Assembly: GCA_904066235.2 (NCBI GenBank) | Contig: CAJFCV020000006.1 | Coordinates: forward strand, 5,518,001-5,582,000 | Source: Bursaphelenchus xylophilus | Lineage: Eukaryota > Nematoda > Chromadorea > Rhabditida > Aphelenchoididae | Reading direction: 5' to 3' | Length of the DNA stretch: 64,000 nucleotides | Part shown: positions 26,001-37,902 of the stretch, one piece after another | How the letters are laid out: each line of letters begins with the position of its first letter | Numbering within the stretch: the first letter of the stretch is position 1 | Made by a program: the position numbers and the translations under genes | The notes under the pieces: generated by a model | The model's database searches: none | What the model saw: the letters and a program-made list of their open reading frames with translations, nothing else | What the model was told of the DNA's origin: nothing

Positions 26001-28499
26001 CTCGTGGATCTCTCAGCGACTTTCGGGGGATCGGAAGCACGTTCTGGGAATTATAAAAGTCTCAAGAAATTCCGTTTCGCAACACGCTTTAATATTTCCG
26101 GAAGAATGAGCTCAGCGACATATCGCCTTATCACCTCCTATCGAGAAAGGCTTATCATTCCACCGGTTTCTGATCCCGCCCCCGAGAAGGGGAATAGAAT
26201 GATTCTTGCAGATTTATGCAAAGAACAGGTCCAAGAGTCCAATAACAATAGGAAAACTGGATTACCGAGGCAATAACTAGTGATAAAAGAGGCAGAAGTT
26301 ATCACAACCATCAGACCGAAAAAACAAGCCGATAGCGATGAGAATGTACTGGGAAATTCCTCCCAGCCATTCTCGCTTATTGACGCTAATATAGAAGAAC
26401 GGGGACGAGGACGTAATGAGATCATTAAATCTGACCTTTTGCAATTAGCAATCAAACTGCTGGGTCAGCAACAAAATGCTGGGTTTTACAATTTTGCACC
26501 GTGCATTATGAAACTGTCAGAATACTGATAACATAAAAAGGATAGAGGGCGGGAAGAAAAATGCGAAATGATTTTCACAACATTTCGGCGATAACAAGTA
26601 ATAAACCAAAAGTTATCTACTAAAGATTGCTGAACAACACAATAAATACCTTGTTCAAGATGCCTCATCTACATTCGATTAATGAAGTAGAGGTTACATT
26701 GGGTGGAGCTTCGAAACTCCTCACAGACAAACGAAACCACAAAAGAGACGACACAACATTACATCACCTAAATTTCTAATCTATTTATATAATCACCAAC
26801 TTCCGAGAGATGTCACAAACCATTAAAATAAAAGAATTCTAAGCGCGAAAGAGTAATAAAAACTGTTTTCACAGCCAACCGGCAAAATTTCTTGTCCTTG
26901 GTTACCAGGGTCAGTTTAAGGCGGTATCACTCGTCTTATCAAACGATCAACTTTCGAAAGAAAAAAACAAACAACCAGAAGATGGTAAAAGGACAGACAA
27001 CTCTTACTTTGATCTTCCGAAAGATGGCAAACGCCATCAAGTAATCGAAACAACTGTGCGGCAACCGTATTCAAATGGCAAACAATATGACTGTTCAGAA
27101 GCCAGAAAACAACCTTGTTTTTGCATAGTTAATACAGAAAACAAGCAGCGGATACTCGTAGATGACGCATAGACACTCCAGACGTCAGATCGCAAAGCCT
27201 GACCTCATTCTGACTTTGTTCATTAGTAACAAACCACAATGACACTATGTGTAATATGGATGGATCAAGACGAAAAACGAATGTCTGTCTTGTGAAAAAG
27301 GCAATCACAAGTCAGAAAACAAGCTAGAAAATGAATGTTTGCATCTTTTTGAGGAAGAGCGAGGAAGGCCTATGCTCTGTTTTTTATTGATCATCAATAC
27401 TAAATCAAACCACAGAATACAGAATCTAATAATTTTTGCAAGGGAAACTACGTCTCCCAAGACGCATCTCCTACTTTATCTGCAGGCCCACCATTTATAT
27501 CAAGTTTATGATTCAATATTCAAAAATTTCCTACCTTATGCCTAAGTCTTTCCATGCTCACAACTTCCTTTAACGATAACTCCCTCGACAACCTTACCCT
27601 TTTATAACCCCCACTCTTATTTCCACCTCATGAGAGCACATATCAAGCCTATCAGCCGGTCACAAGTCCAGAATGAAGCCAAAGTCGCTGTGTCAGAGAT
27701 AAAGGACCTTATAACAAATAACTAAGGTCGACAAAAAGTCAGGAGCCAAATCATTTTGGAGCAGTGATAACAAGGGCAAATAAAAGGGTTGAGGGAATCT
27801 GGTCGGCCCCACAAATCATTCGAATATTCAGTTTACGAAAATAATTTTCCCTTTTGCTTTTATAAACATTCAAAATCGGGTTTAAAAGAGGCCTCGGGAT
27901 TTGAATTTGTAATTTCTGTGTCCTTTATCCTTTGTTTCCACGTCGCAAACGCGTTTCAAATATTGCTAACGTGGGTTATAATCGTCCGAAATGTAAATGA
28001 AACTACATATAGGCAGACCAAACAGACAAATATCTAACTTTTCATTATCCTAGGTGAAATTAATCTCGAGTCCTCCTTATAAACTTAATGTCTGGTCATT
28101 AAACTGTCAGAAAAGTTCTAGATTGCAACAAAAAAGAAACTATCACTTCTCGCCAATAAAAATTAACGTGTTCTAACGTGGAGTCATTTGTAATCTCCCA
28201 GGAAATAATTGTAACAACAGGCTTCTTTAGTTGGATGAGGATTGTTAACAAACCAAAATGGATGGGACAGTTTCCTCGTGACTAATCGAGGAACAACATT
28301 CCTTTAAAACCAAACGGTTTTTGACCAACTTATCATCAATACAGCCCTTACTTTACATCAACAACTTCCAGCTAAATCAATCATCATATTTTCTATTTCT
28401 ACGTCTAATCGTCTTCAGGCTTCCCCAAATTTTAATCACTTTGGAAAAACCTTTCCATTAAATTATGTGCATCATGGTTCACATCCCTCCGGAACTGAC
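26001..28499. other. Gene-poor region upstream of UGP
   Basis: About 2.5 kb of AT-rich sequence. Several overlapping frames near 26.0-26.5 kb on both strands are open but have no recognised motif or splice partners. If the candidate exon at 28500-28580 is used, this is an intron. Confidence 0.45.
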
Positions 28500-28580
28500 C
28501 TTTTCCTGTGTGGAATGGAACGTCTCATGTGTGAGAAAAGCCTTCGAGATAGAGGATCGGTCAACGTCTCCAGAAGCCAT
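28500..28580 (-). CDS. Putative alternative first coding exon (UGP isoform?)
   Basis: An ATG 16 bases after AACTTTCAG opens a 27-codon frame, MASGDVDRSSISKAF through STQEK, ending at a GTCAGT donor in phase 0. The only phase-compatible downstream gene on this strand is UGP, whose second exon (acceptor before 25755) also enters in phase 0. This would give an isoform with a different N-terminus. The link across 2.7 kb is inference; the exon could belong to another short gene. Confidence 0.35.
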
Positions 28581-29379
28581 GGTATATTCCAATACGCTGA
28601 AAGTTGAAAAAATTTTTGCGATAGAAACATAAAATGAAATTCAAACTATGGGAAAAATTATTAACGGAAAAAGAAGACGTGTCACGTTCAAGGTCCTCAA
28701 AGAGTAAAATGACCCGTTCGAACTTCGAAGAGTTCGGAGGCCAAGGAAGTCCCCCAAATTTCAAATATCACGCAAATTTGAAGTTCGGAAAGAAAACAAA
28801 TAAAACATAAAAACAGTCTTTAGCAGATCAATCCTCACGTTCCGGGCTTTCCAGAAACAAACAAGAACCTCCCCATAGATCACCCATCTTTTGCCCGGCA
28901 GCACTGTTATCAAAGGCTCAATCCAGAACTGATAAAACGATTTCTTCACGATAGCAATGGGCTTTTCATATCGCGTATCGTACGGATGATCTTTAGAGCC
29001 TCGAAGGCAAAGGATGAATGACAAAATACAGAAGGAACAGTCGACAGTACCAGCGTAAAGTTCTTCAATGGTCCCGGAATAATATTATTCTTTGCATTCA
29101 CCTGGAGTAAGGAATTCAACCCACATGGAGCTAGTCAATAAACGGACAAGCAAAACTTATATAGTTTTTTGCCAAAAAAGAACGGAGAAGCGAATAAAAA
29201 ATTCTTTGGAACGATTGTTGGCCAAGAAAAAACATTTGGCATAAAAGCGTCCGCGCAGCCTGCAATTATTCGACCGCGAGCCGCGCCCGAATTTATAAAT
29301 TATTTGACAAAAAGAAATTAGGGTTTTGATATCGAAGTTTTACAATTAGATCAAACTTTGAGGATCCTACAATACATCT
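28581..29379. other. Intergenic region upstream of POLR3C
   Basis: No confident gene. A minus-strand frame at about 28761-29024 is open and somewhat protein-like, but I found no consistent exon chain for it. Confidence 0.4.
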
Positions 29380-31344
29380 ATGGCATCTACATCAAAGGCG
29401 TTGTTGTGTGAGGCAATTTTAGAGGATTACTTCGGATATTATATTTGTGAAGTTGGTAAAAGCCTTCTAAAGTCAGATCAGACCTTCAGATCTATTCATA
29501 AAAATGTCAGAACTCAATGCAGAAGTCTCGATGTGAGCTTGTGTTTAATTTTCCGTAATTAGGTTTGGTTTATTCGTTTTATTTATGTTGTTTTAGGTCA
29601 AGAAAGCATTGGTTGTTCTGGAGAATTACGATCTTCTCGGTTTTCGTCTAACTCCTCGAGGAATAGTCTACAATATAATTCCCGACAACGTGATACGGTT
29701 TTGTCGTATATTTCGGGCCATAAGAGCAATTAAACAGAGATACCTTGATATTGGAGAAGCAATTGCGGAAGAGGTGTTCAGCAAAGGAAGGACGACATTC
29801 CAGAACTGTTCCGATTCTTTAGTTGCCCGGCTGAACTTGGATCCTGAGAAAGTATGTTCGCTTGCACTTTTTGTTTTATTGTTTTTAGATAAAACAGGCG
29901 TTTGGACATCTGGTGAGCGGTCAGATCTTGAGGAAGGTCAATGATGTTGTGTCCTCCGAATCTGGTGTTCCTGTGTTCGCCCAAACAGCCCAACCATTTG
30001 TTTTTCGTCCTCCTAACTCTGCTAAGACAAAGATATCAGAATCAGGAGCAACCAAGAGATTGGCTGAAGAGTCAGAGTCCATTTCCGAAGACGTCTGGCA
30101 GTTTAACTGGAATCGAGTAGATCACATCCTTAGAGATGAACTGGTATTGAAATGCGTAAAGGAATCAGAAGAATATGATTCGAAGGATGCGCTAATATGG
30201 AATTGTCTTTTACAAGTGGCCGATCAAGGGACCAATCTTGATACGATTCAATCTGATGCCATTGCTGTTCAAACTGTCTGCCAGTATCTAAAAGAAGAGA
30301 CGGGAATAGCTCATGGATGGGAAGACGTGGACAGAAGACTTGCATCTGTTGCCAAATGTATCGAAACACCGATAAGAAGAATGGGAGACACTGGGGGAGG
30401 TCTTTATGTTGTTGGTAAGGCCATCAAAACGTTTTGTTTTATGTTTTAGATTACTATGCTGCCTTCGAATCTCTTTGTTACGCCCATGTGGAGAATGTTA
30501 TCTTAGAGTTAATAGACGAAAGAGCTGTTCGAATCTTCAGATTGGTCCGAAGACATATAAACATTGAAGAAGATCAGTTGCCAAAGGCTGCGATGTTGGC
30601 ATCAAAGGAGGCGAAAGAGATTGCATACGCTTTGTTAGAGAGTGGTTTCATTCATAATAGAGTAAGTCTTCATTGTAATCATACGTTTGTCTTTAGCCAA
30701 TCGCCAAAACGAATGACTTTGCTCCAGCCAGAACTTTTTATTTTTACTCTCATAAGATGCCCGAACTAGTGGATACAATGATAATCAAGTCTTTGGATGT
30801 AAGTAACTCTTTTGGAGAATGTGATGCTTTTAGGCGATTAGAAATATTTGTTGCCGGCGGATCGCTGAGGTCAAGAAGAATGAAGTGTTATTGACAACAG
30901 GGGAGAAGATGGATACGATCATCTTAAGCATCCAGAACGACGCTAGTCTCACCGAGGAGGATAGAAATGCTCAGGTAGGGAATAAAATTGGATAGATATT
31001 GTGTCGTTATTATTCCTTTATAAAATCGCGCTTGGAGTGCATAAAGCTTGATAATATCATTATTATGTTACCCTCTTTCTCTTTTATTTTATCCTCTAGT
31101 CCTAAAATAATTTATTTCAATGCAGACCCAAGAAGTGAAGAACATGTACATGACCGAGGAGGACAAGAGGAATCTGGAAAGGCATCGTAACAGTCAGAGG
31201 CGACTCCACTCAACCGAGATCAACCTCGAGGAATCGTTGTTTATCTTCCAACTTTGCGATCAGTTCCAAAAACTCAAGTCCCGCTCGTTCGCAGCTCAGT
31301 TGGCCAGCAAAAAACGACGTCGCAACGTCGAAATGGGTGCGTAG
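29380..31344 (+). CDS. POLR3C: RNA polymerase III subunit RPC3 (POLR3C)
   Basis: Seven exons (29380-29532, 29597-29851, 29889-30414, 30450-30661, 30697-30798, 30834-30974, 31126-31344) encode 535 aa, almost exactly the human length (534). The N-terminal winged-helix repeats are visible: CEAILEDYFGYYICEVGKSLL, then VKKALVVLENYDLLGF and the SLVARLNLDPEKIKQAFGHLV wing. FQFNWNRVDHILRDE-like sequence (WQFNWNRVDHILRD) is a strong POLR3C signature, followed by the C-terminal extended winged helix and a coiled-coil stretch. RPC3, RPC6 and RPC7 form the trimer that opens DNA and recruits TFIIIB at tRNA and 5S genes in the nucleus. AATAAA follows the stop codon directly. The gene is intact. Confidence 0.95.
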
Positions 31345-31350
31345 AATAAA
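31345..31350 (+). terminator. Polyadenylation signal abutting the POLR3C stop
   Basis: AATAAA immediately follows the TAG stop codon, implying a very short 3' UTR unless a later signal is used. Confidence 0.4.
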
Positions 31351-31411
31351 AGCCGAGATACCGAAAGCATTGCGTCATATGTTGTTGTCGACCTTGTTAC
31401 ACATTAAATTG

Positions 31412-34400
31412 TTATACCCCTAAAGAATTCATGGAAAACAGATCCACGTCCGGCCGAGACCACCATTCACAATTCTGTCCAATGTGATGCAGTATATAAC
31501 CGAGTTCGTGGAAGAAATCGCGCTCACTGTACTCCTGAAAACTCAAATTTATGAAGTTTATCGGATGTCTAGTATAATCAGAATAGAAAAAGTATACCTT
31601 GTTTACGACTACAGCCATTTCCAGCCCATTATCCAGCCGTACTAGCATCGATGCAGAGCCCGGCATCCTCCCGTCGTGCTGCCAGCCATTAAAACCCATC
31701 ACATTTATGGACCAGCCTAATCCATAAGTGCCATTGGAGGCTGCAGATGGCTTCACCCATTCCTTGAGTGCCCAAGGACTTAGAAGATCGGCTCGATAAG
31801 AGAATCCATCTAAATGGGACATCATCTTGAGTAGTTCGATGGGGGAAGCGATCCATCCACCCCATGGGCCGGTTCTTTCTGGCGGAGGCATCTCGTACGG
31901 ATTGAAACCGACCCGGTTACCACTCATGTAGTAGAGAACTTCTCGTCTAAAAAGCAAAAATAAAGATCCAACAAGTGATCGTATTAGGTTACGTTGTGGG
32001 GGAAAAGCTGATTTCGACCGAAATTATATAGTATTATTTACCGTGACTTCTCCGCGATCGTCGGCCTAGCGATTTGAATTTCTTCCACCCCCACTCGATC
32101 CCAGACGTATTTCTTCACGAATTCCTCATAACTCATCCCCGAAATCCTCTCAATGATATGCCCAAGTAATTGATATCCAAAGTTGGAGTAGATCCAGGTC
32201 TTTCCCGGTTTGAATACCAATTGTTGTGATTCCAGGACCATCCCAATCAACTCGGCAGTTGATTTGCGGGGTTCAATCCAAGCCGGATCGTTCTCGAGAT
32301 TATTCCATCCGCCTAAAAAAGGGAAGTTAAAATTTTGAGAGGCGATTGGAGTCTTGCCGGATGTGTGTTCAAGGAGATTCCGGACGGTGAGGTCAGTCAC
32401 AAAACGACCATAGGGCTTCTTCCTTTCGAATTCAGAGCCTAAAAACAAACTTCAGATACTGCCGTAACCTTACCGAACAAAGAGTCAGGTCCGAAAACTT
32501 TCTGATCCAACCGCAGTCTCCCCTGGTCCACCAAGCTCAAGATGGCGGCAGCTGTGATTGGTTTAGAGACTGATCCGACTCTAAATTGATGCATCGGAGT
32601 GACGAGTTCTTGTCTTCGGATGTTACTGTAACCAAAGCCTAAAATTTTATAAAATCATCACCTTGAGGACATACCTGCCGCAAATTTTAATCTCTCATTC
32701 TTGGAGATGGCCACAGAAAGACCGGGGATGTCCAGATCGCGCATAAAATGTTCGACTCTCTTCACAATGAAGTCGAGTTGCTCTGGTTTGAGGAGGTCGG
32801 TAGTGCCCGGGAGATAAGTTGTGGGAATGCGACTGAAAAAAATAAGATGATATATCATGATAGGGCATGGTAATAAATATATATTTTGCGCAGTAGAAAA
32901 CGAATGATAACCGTATAAAATAAGTTCCAAATTGGGTCAGACAAAACCCGTAACAGATATTGCGCAACAACGAGATATAAGGGACTCTCTCGTTGTCTGT
33001 TCCGAAAAATAACCCAAAAGAAGAAGAATGCGCCCAGCTCTCGGGCGGTTTCATGTGGCTTGCAGCCTTTGTAAAACAGAGTTCCGGGCCTTTTGGAAGA
33101 CCCAATGGACAATTTTTGGAAAGCATTGCTAATGCTAATATACAAATTTTCTGTGATATACGAATAGTTTCGATGGGCATCACTTTAGTCATCGAAAACT
33201 GCCACCTACCTTTTATTAGTCCAAATCTCTGGTGGATTTGTGTATCGAAACGAGTGGAGATCGCTCCACAAAACCACATACGTCACCTTCTGTTCGGGAT
33301 CTATATAATGAGAGACCTGTCTAGGCAGCCTTGTTCTCGCCGGGGGATTACTGTATTGCATTACTTTCTTGTGAATTGCTTGTAAATCAGTCCCCCATTC
33401 AATTGTGTGCCATTTCTTCGGCTGATACTCCCATATGGCAGCACATAAGACCTAAAATTGGACTGTTGGACATACAATCCTTTACCTACATCATTCCCGT
33501 TATTAAATACTCTAAACTGAATCGCGATATAACCCTTGGCCTTCAAAGCTTTGTCCTTTTCCAGACATTCTGTCATCGTTAAGCCGTAGTACGCTTCGTA
33601 TGGAGTGTTGGATAAGGTCGGTTTAGACCACACACCCACATATTGGGCTCTGTTCTGAAAGGCGTATTTGAATAAAGGATGAATTTGTTACCCTGACACT
33701 GTAGCCACATAAACTTGTCAATCGATATCCTTCACTTTCAAATCGAACTCTTTGGATTTCTGCTTCGCGAGTTCCCGGAAACCAAATCTGAAGAAATTAT
33801 TTTAAAGAATAATCACAAAACTCACTTTAAAAGAGATCCCGGGTATTCTCTCCCAATAAGTGGAAAAAGTCACCTTTCCTTGCCCATTATCTTGACCACA
33901 GAGTTGAGTAAGCCCTAATTCGACCTCTTCATTCTCTCTAAAAATAATCGGTGAATCTCTGGATCAATATTTAATTTGTGGCTGACTAGTGCCGCTTACC
34001 TGGCCACTCTCATCAACTCCGTATAAGTGTAAGGATTGGGTTTGAGGAAGACCGGGCCGCTATATTTATGCATGATCGCGTAATAAAAGATGTCCGTTCC
34101 TCTGTAAAAAAATCCCATCGAAGCCAGACGCCCTCCATACATCAAGGAGATGGCCAGAACATTGTCAATGGCGGTCTCATTGCCTGCGGCCAATACCCAA
34201 TCCCTTTCGTGAGGCGATGGGGGATGTGCAATTTGGAGGTCTCCGGTGAAGGAAGGGCCTGGCTGCAGCGGCAACTGAGTCAATGAAGTCTCAGCGCGTC
34301 GATAAACGGTCGAGGGAGTGGGCTCTCGGGTCTGGCCTTGATCTGAATGTCTGACTTGACCCGAGGGTGCGGTCTGTTCATTAAGAAGGGGGAATTCGAT

Positions 34401-34649
34401 AGGAGATCCGGGGATAGCCTGAGGGGAATGGACGAATGGGGTTGGAGGTGGCATGGAAGCCGGAGTGGCGATGGGAGCCATGTGCGGGGGAGTCGGTCCT
34501 GAAGGGAAACAGGCATGATCAGCGCCGATGCTAGCTGTCTGCTGCTTCAGGGCCTGACTCTGGGCCCATGGCGATGGTGGAGTTTGGGATTCAACGATCA
34601 AAAGGAAGGAGGCCAAGAGTACGAAAGACCTCCACATCGCATCTTTCAT
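31412..34649 (-). CDS. Secreted beta-lactamase-family protein with PGH-like repeats (LACT type)
   Basis: Eleven exons (34649-34000, 33937-33826, 33787-33692, 33654-33476, 33350-33210, 32832-32675, 32638-32474, 32438-32358, 32312-32042, 31946-31598, 31534-31412) give about 774 aa. Residues 1-23 form a signal peptide and residues 24-150 a Pro/Gln/Thr-rich linker. Residues 150-390 contain repeats resembling the polyglycine-hydrolase-like structural repeat (RVRFESEGYRLTSLCGYSVR, KALKAKGYIAIQFRVF, VTYVVLWSDL). The class C beta-lactamase fold follows: catalytic SVSK near residue 466, the YSN motif near 570, and an HDG motif near 705 in place of KTG. The Ser-Lys-Tyr set needed for hydrolysis is therefore present. 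Homologues in fungi are secreted serine hydrolases; substrate here is unknown. One intron (32357-32313) is GC-AG, 45 nt and frame-neutral. The ATG at 34637 is an alternative start. Confidence 0.82.
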
Positions 34650-35268
34650 CAAGTTGACTCCACGGCTGGACTGAAACGGCAGAATGAAGTCACTTGGAAG
34701 CTACTATAATACGCGTCCCAACCCCTATTAATCAAGGCCCTCGACCCTGTTGAACCAGTCCTCCAGGGGTTGTTTGGCTAGTTGATTATCAGTCGGAACG
34801 TGGGTCCTAATCCTTGGTCGAAAACCCCACAACGAACGACGGAATTACGCGTCTCAGAATTGTGACGTCGCGGGGGAGAAAACGAGCCGCGCGGACACAA
34901 TAACAACAAAGTGTTTGTACATGGCGAGGCGGACAAAAGACGCTGGCCATTCAAATAATTTATTTTATTAGAACCTGAGACTTAACTTGTATATGTACAA
35001 TAAAATTCTTTGTTCCTAATAATGGTGATGGTCGGTGAAGGGAACGGGAAATAAGGATGGGAAATGGACGGTCTCCAAATTTGGCTAGACTTTGCTTTAG
35101 ACTAGGCTGCCTCAGCCTTTTCATCTACATTAGTCAAAAGTTACTAGTAATGTCACTTGGGTTTGGTCAAAAACATCAGTTCATCTATCCATTTCTCGTC
35201 CTGAATTCCTTGCAAAAGTCTTCACGTAGCATATAATGACAAGCACCACATAGTATATAAATCTTTTA
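34650..35268. other. Intergenic region
   Basis: Promoter side of the secreted beta-lactamase gene and 3' side of the carrier gene. TTTATT words near 34959-34969 would read AATAAA on the minus strand and may be the carrier's polyadenylation signals. Confidence 0.4.
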
Positions 35269-36243
35269 TCACCGGAATGCCTCTAATAAAAATTCGTAGA
35301 CTGAGTTGGTGATGCCCCAGGCAATCAAGGACCGGGTGAAGTTCAGTTGGACCCCTCGAAAGAGTTCCTTCACAGAGTAATTCCTCTCCTTCCATACTAT
35401 TTTAAATATCCGGAATGGAGACTGGAAAGTTGTACCGAGCTCAGATTGCAATCGATGTTTGACCACATTAACCGGGAAGAAGATTGTCGAAATTGTAGCA
35501 CCGAGAATCGCACCAGACACAAAGTTTGCTAATATTGTTGCAGCGGAAGACGTACAATTATGAAGATTCAATTCTTCAATGAACGACCGCCTCAGAGGTT
35601 CTCGCAGAGTGAAGAATAAGGAGTTGGAAAGGCCGTTTCGGAAGATGATTATTGATAGTCCCCGATAAAACTCGTGGATTCCAAAGCCATATACATATCG
35701 GAAGGCATCTTGTGTGTTGCGGAAGTGATGGTTGTAGGCATGAGTTTGTAGTAGCACTTGTACTCGTTCCAATGGACATAAAGTCGCTTCAGTTGCACCC
35801 GCTGATAAAGAAAACAGATCAGAAAGGGAAAGATAATTTTAATAGGCAGAAAATACAATTGACGTACCCAGAAACGCAGCAAGTGCATGCCGTCGAGTCA
35901 GAGAAGAAGCAATACCCGGCCTGTCTTGAGCATTCAACATTGTTTTGTACTTATCAAACATCCCGAACATGATTGATCTTGTAGATGTCCTCATGATCAA
36001 AGGTGGTAAAAGTCCGCGATACAGCAGCCCCATTCCTTCCGTTTTCAACTAAAAACATAACGCAACTGAAATATAAGGTCTTACTTGGGTTACAGCATCC
36101 TTGACTGCCAATCCGAGAAGTTGTTGGCGGAAAATCAACTTGCTCTGTGGGAACAGAATGATGGTCTCCACACAGCCAGCGCACCATCCACAGTAAAAAT
36201 CCACATTGGCAAGATGATGGCCCGACGTTTGTTTATTGTCCAT
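35269..36243 (-). CDS. SLC25A51: Mitochondrial carrier of the SLC25A51/52 type (NAD+ transporter)
   Basis: Three exons (36243-36085, 36048-35868, 35801-35269) encode 290 aa. Three carrier repeats are visible, each starting with a variant of Px[DE]xx[KR]: FPQSKLIFRQQLLG, CPLERVQVLLQTHA and FPVNVVKHRLQSE. The first lacks the acidic residue, as in human SLC25A51. YRGLLPPLIMRTSTRSIMFG, FRNGLSNSLFFTLR and LNFTRSLIAWGITNSVYEFLL match the A51/52 subgroup closely rather than other carriers. In mammals this protein imports NAD+ into the mitochondrial matrix across the inner membrane; the same role is likely here. The ATG lies six bases after a TTACTTTCAG acceptor, consistent with trans-splicing. Length is normal and no key residue appears lost. 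Confidence 0.92.
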
Positions 36244-37902
36244 CAAACCCTGAAAGTAATAAAATAGACATTAAGAATAAAAAATGTCAATTCCCATGTC
36301 ACAACCCGAACAGGTAAATATTGGCTAATTACACACATTAACCACGCAAATGCGCTGAAAAATCACTTACTTCTAAACCATAAATGCCACAAGAACCACC
36401 GCTATCAACAACTCTATCAATTTTACAGTTTTTGATAAATATTTTACTTGCAACAGAATGCCAAACGATTATTTTCGTGTTGAGACGAAGCTTCAAAATA
36501 ATCATAATCTTTTATCAGTTTGAAAAAGGAATGTGTTTGTCGTATGATTCAGTAATATAGACATAAAGAGCGCCTGAATTTCAAAAGATCTTTCATCAAA
36601 TACATGACTTTAGTAGGAATACATTTTCAGTTCTCCCAACTGGTAATTTAGCGGTTTTATTGCAGAGGAAGTTGGTGATTTTATGTGGCTTATGTGTTTA
36701 CGGAAGTTAGGTGCAATCTCTAGTCATCGTTTCTGATATTTTGGTGTTTGCATATGTTTATGTTTGAGAAAACCGCAGGGGAGATCGGGGAAAATATCAA
36801 AAAAAGAGCATTCCTGAATGGAAACCAAAGCTATTATAACATTCACAGGACCCAGCTGTAAGATTCTTTTTGTCACTCCTTGTTCCATTCCCCGGAAACC
36901 GCTGGTTTACCGAATTTTCAATTTTTTGCAAAATTATTTTAAAATTTATTGTTAGTACTCGATTACTAATTAAGAGTTTCCCAGTAATTCTGTTCTACTT
37001 TTACAAGATTACAATCCAATCCACTTATATTTGTCCTCTTTTCCTCCGGGAGAGTAAATAAAAACAGGATACAAACGTATATTTTAGAGAGTCGCGGTTA
37101 AAATTCGCTTTTTTGATCGAAACATCGGAAAAAAGCTAGGACTTTTGACCACAATTATGGGAATTTGATACGGGTAAAATACAACTTGTTACAAAATGCT
37201 GTTAGTTTGAATAAGCATAAGACTTTCAAAAAAACTCGTAATTTAAGTAAATTATTATATTATCCATGATGTTTTGATGCTTTTTCCCCAGTTTGCTTAT
37301 TCAATTTTCTTCTGAAACTCTAAATATTTCTGTTTTAGATCAATTTCGAAGTTTCCTATGAATAATAACCCCGAGGCCTTTGTAATCCATGATTATTTCC
37401 CTTTCAAAAGTCTAGGTTTTGGAAGAGCGATCAGAAATGGTGATAATAATAGTAATATCAGCATAAATTATGTTTCCCAAAAAATACGTATGTGGGTCTT
37501 CCTCAAGGCCCTGACATCTAAGGAGCACAGTTTTATGGTTTCATTCCACATCTTGATTACATTCTTCATGCTCTTTTAAATGGAAAGGTAGTTAGACTTT
37601 GGAGAGATCTGACTCTGAAATGTGGCGCAACACATCGACATAATTCTTACTGCCGTGCAATTTCACTTAAAGTATTTAAACTACACTTGGCTTTAATGAA
37701 GCAAGTTATATTACACTTGTAGTTTTAGCGTGAATAACCGGTGTTTATTCGCATATCTTGGCCGTTTTTCTCTCGGAACGACGGGAGACTCCCCTTTTGA
37801 GGCTTTCTTGGGCTTTTTTTACACCTGACCAGGTTTCAAAACCCTCGGCGAGTCATTTGAAGGGCCGTTTTATCAGGAGAAAGTGGAATTCAGCTTACGT
37901 AA
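36244..37902. other. Intergenic region
   Basis: AT-rich. A 73-codon frame at 37358-37579 follows a TTGTTTTAG acceptor, but it does not join in phase to any neighbour and is not accepted as a gene. Confidence 0.45.

Noticed and set aside
33361..33486. Read-through of the fourth beta-lactamase-gene exon to a stop near 33361, implying a separate upstream gene
   Set aside because: A GTATGT donor at 33475 joined to the acceptor before 33350 keeps the frame and restores repeat sequence leading into the beta-lactamase domain, so one gene is simpler.
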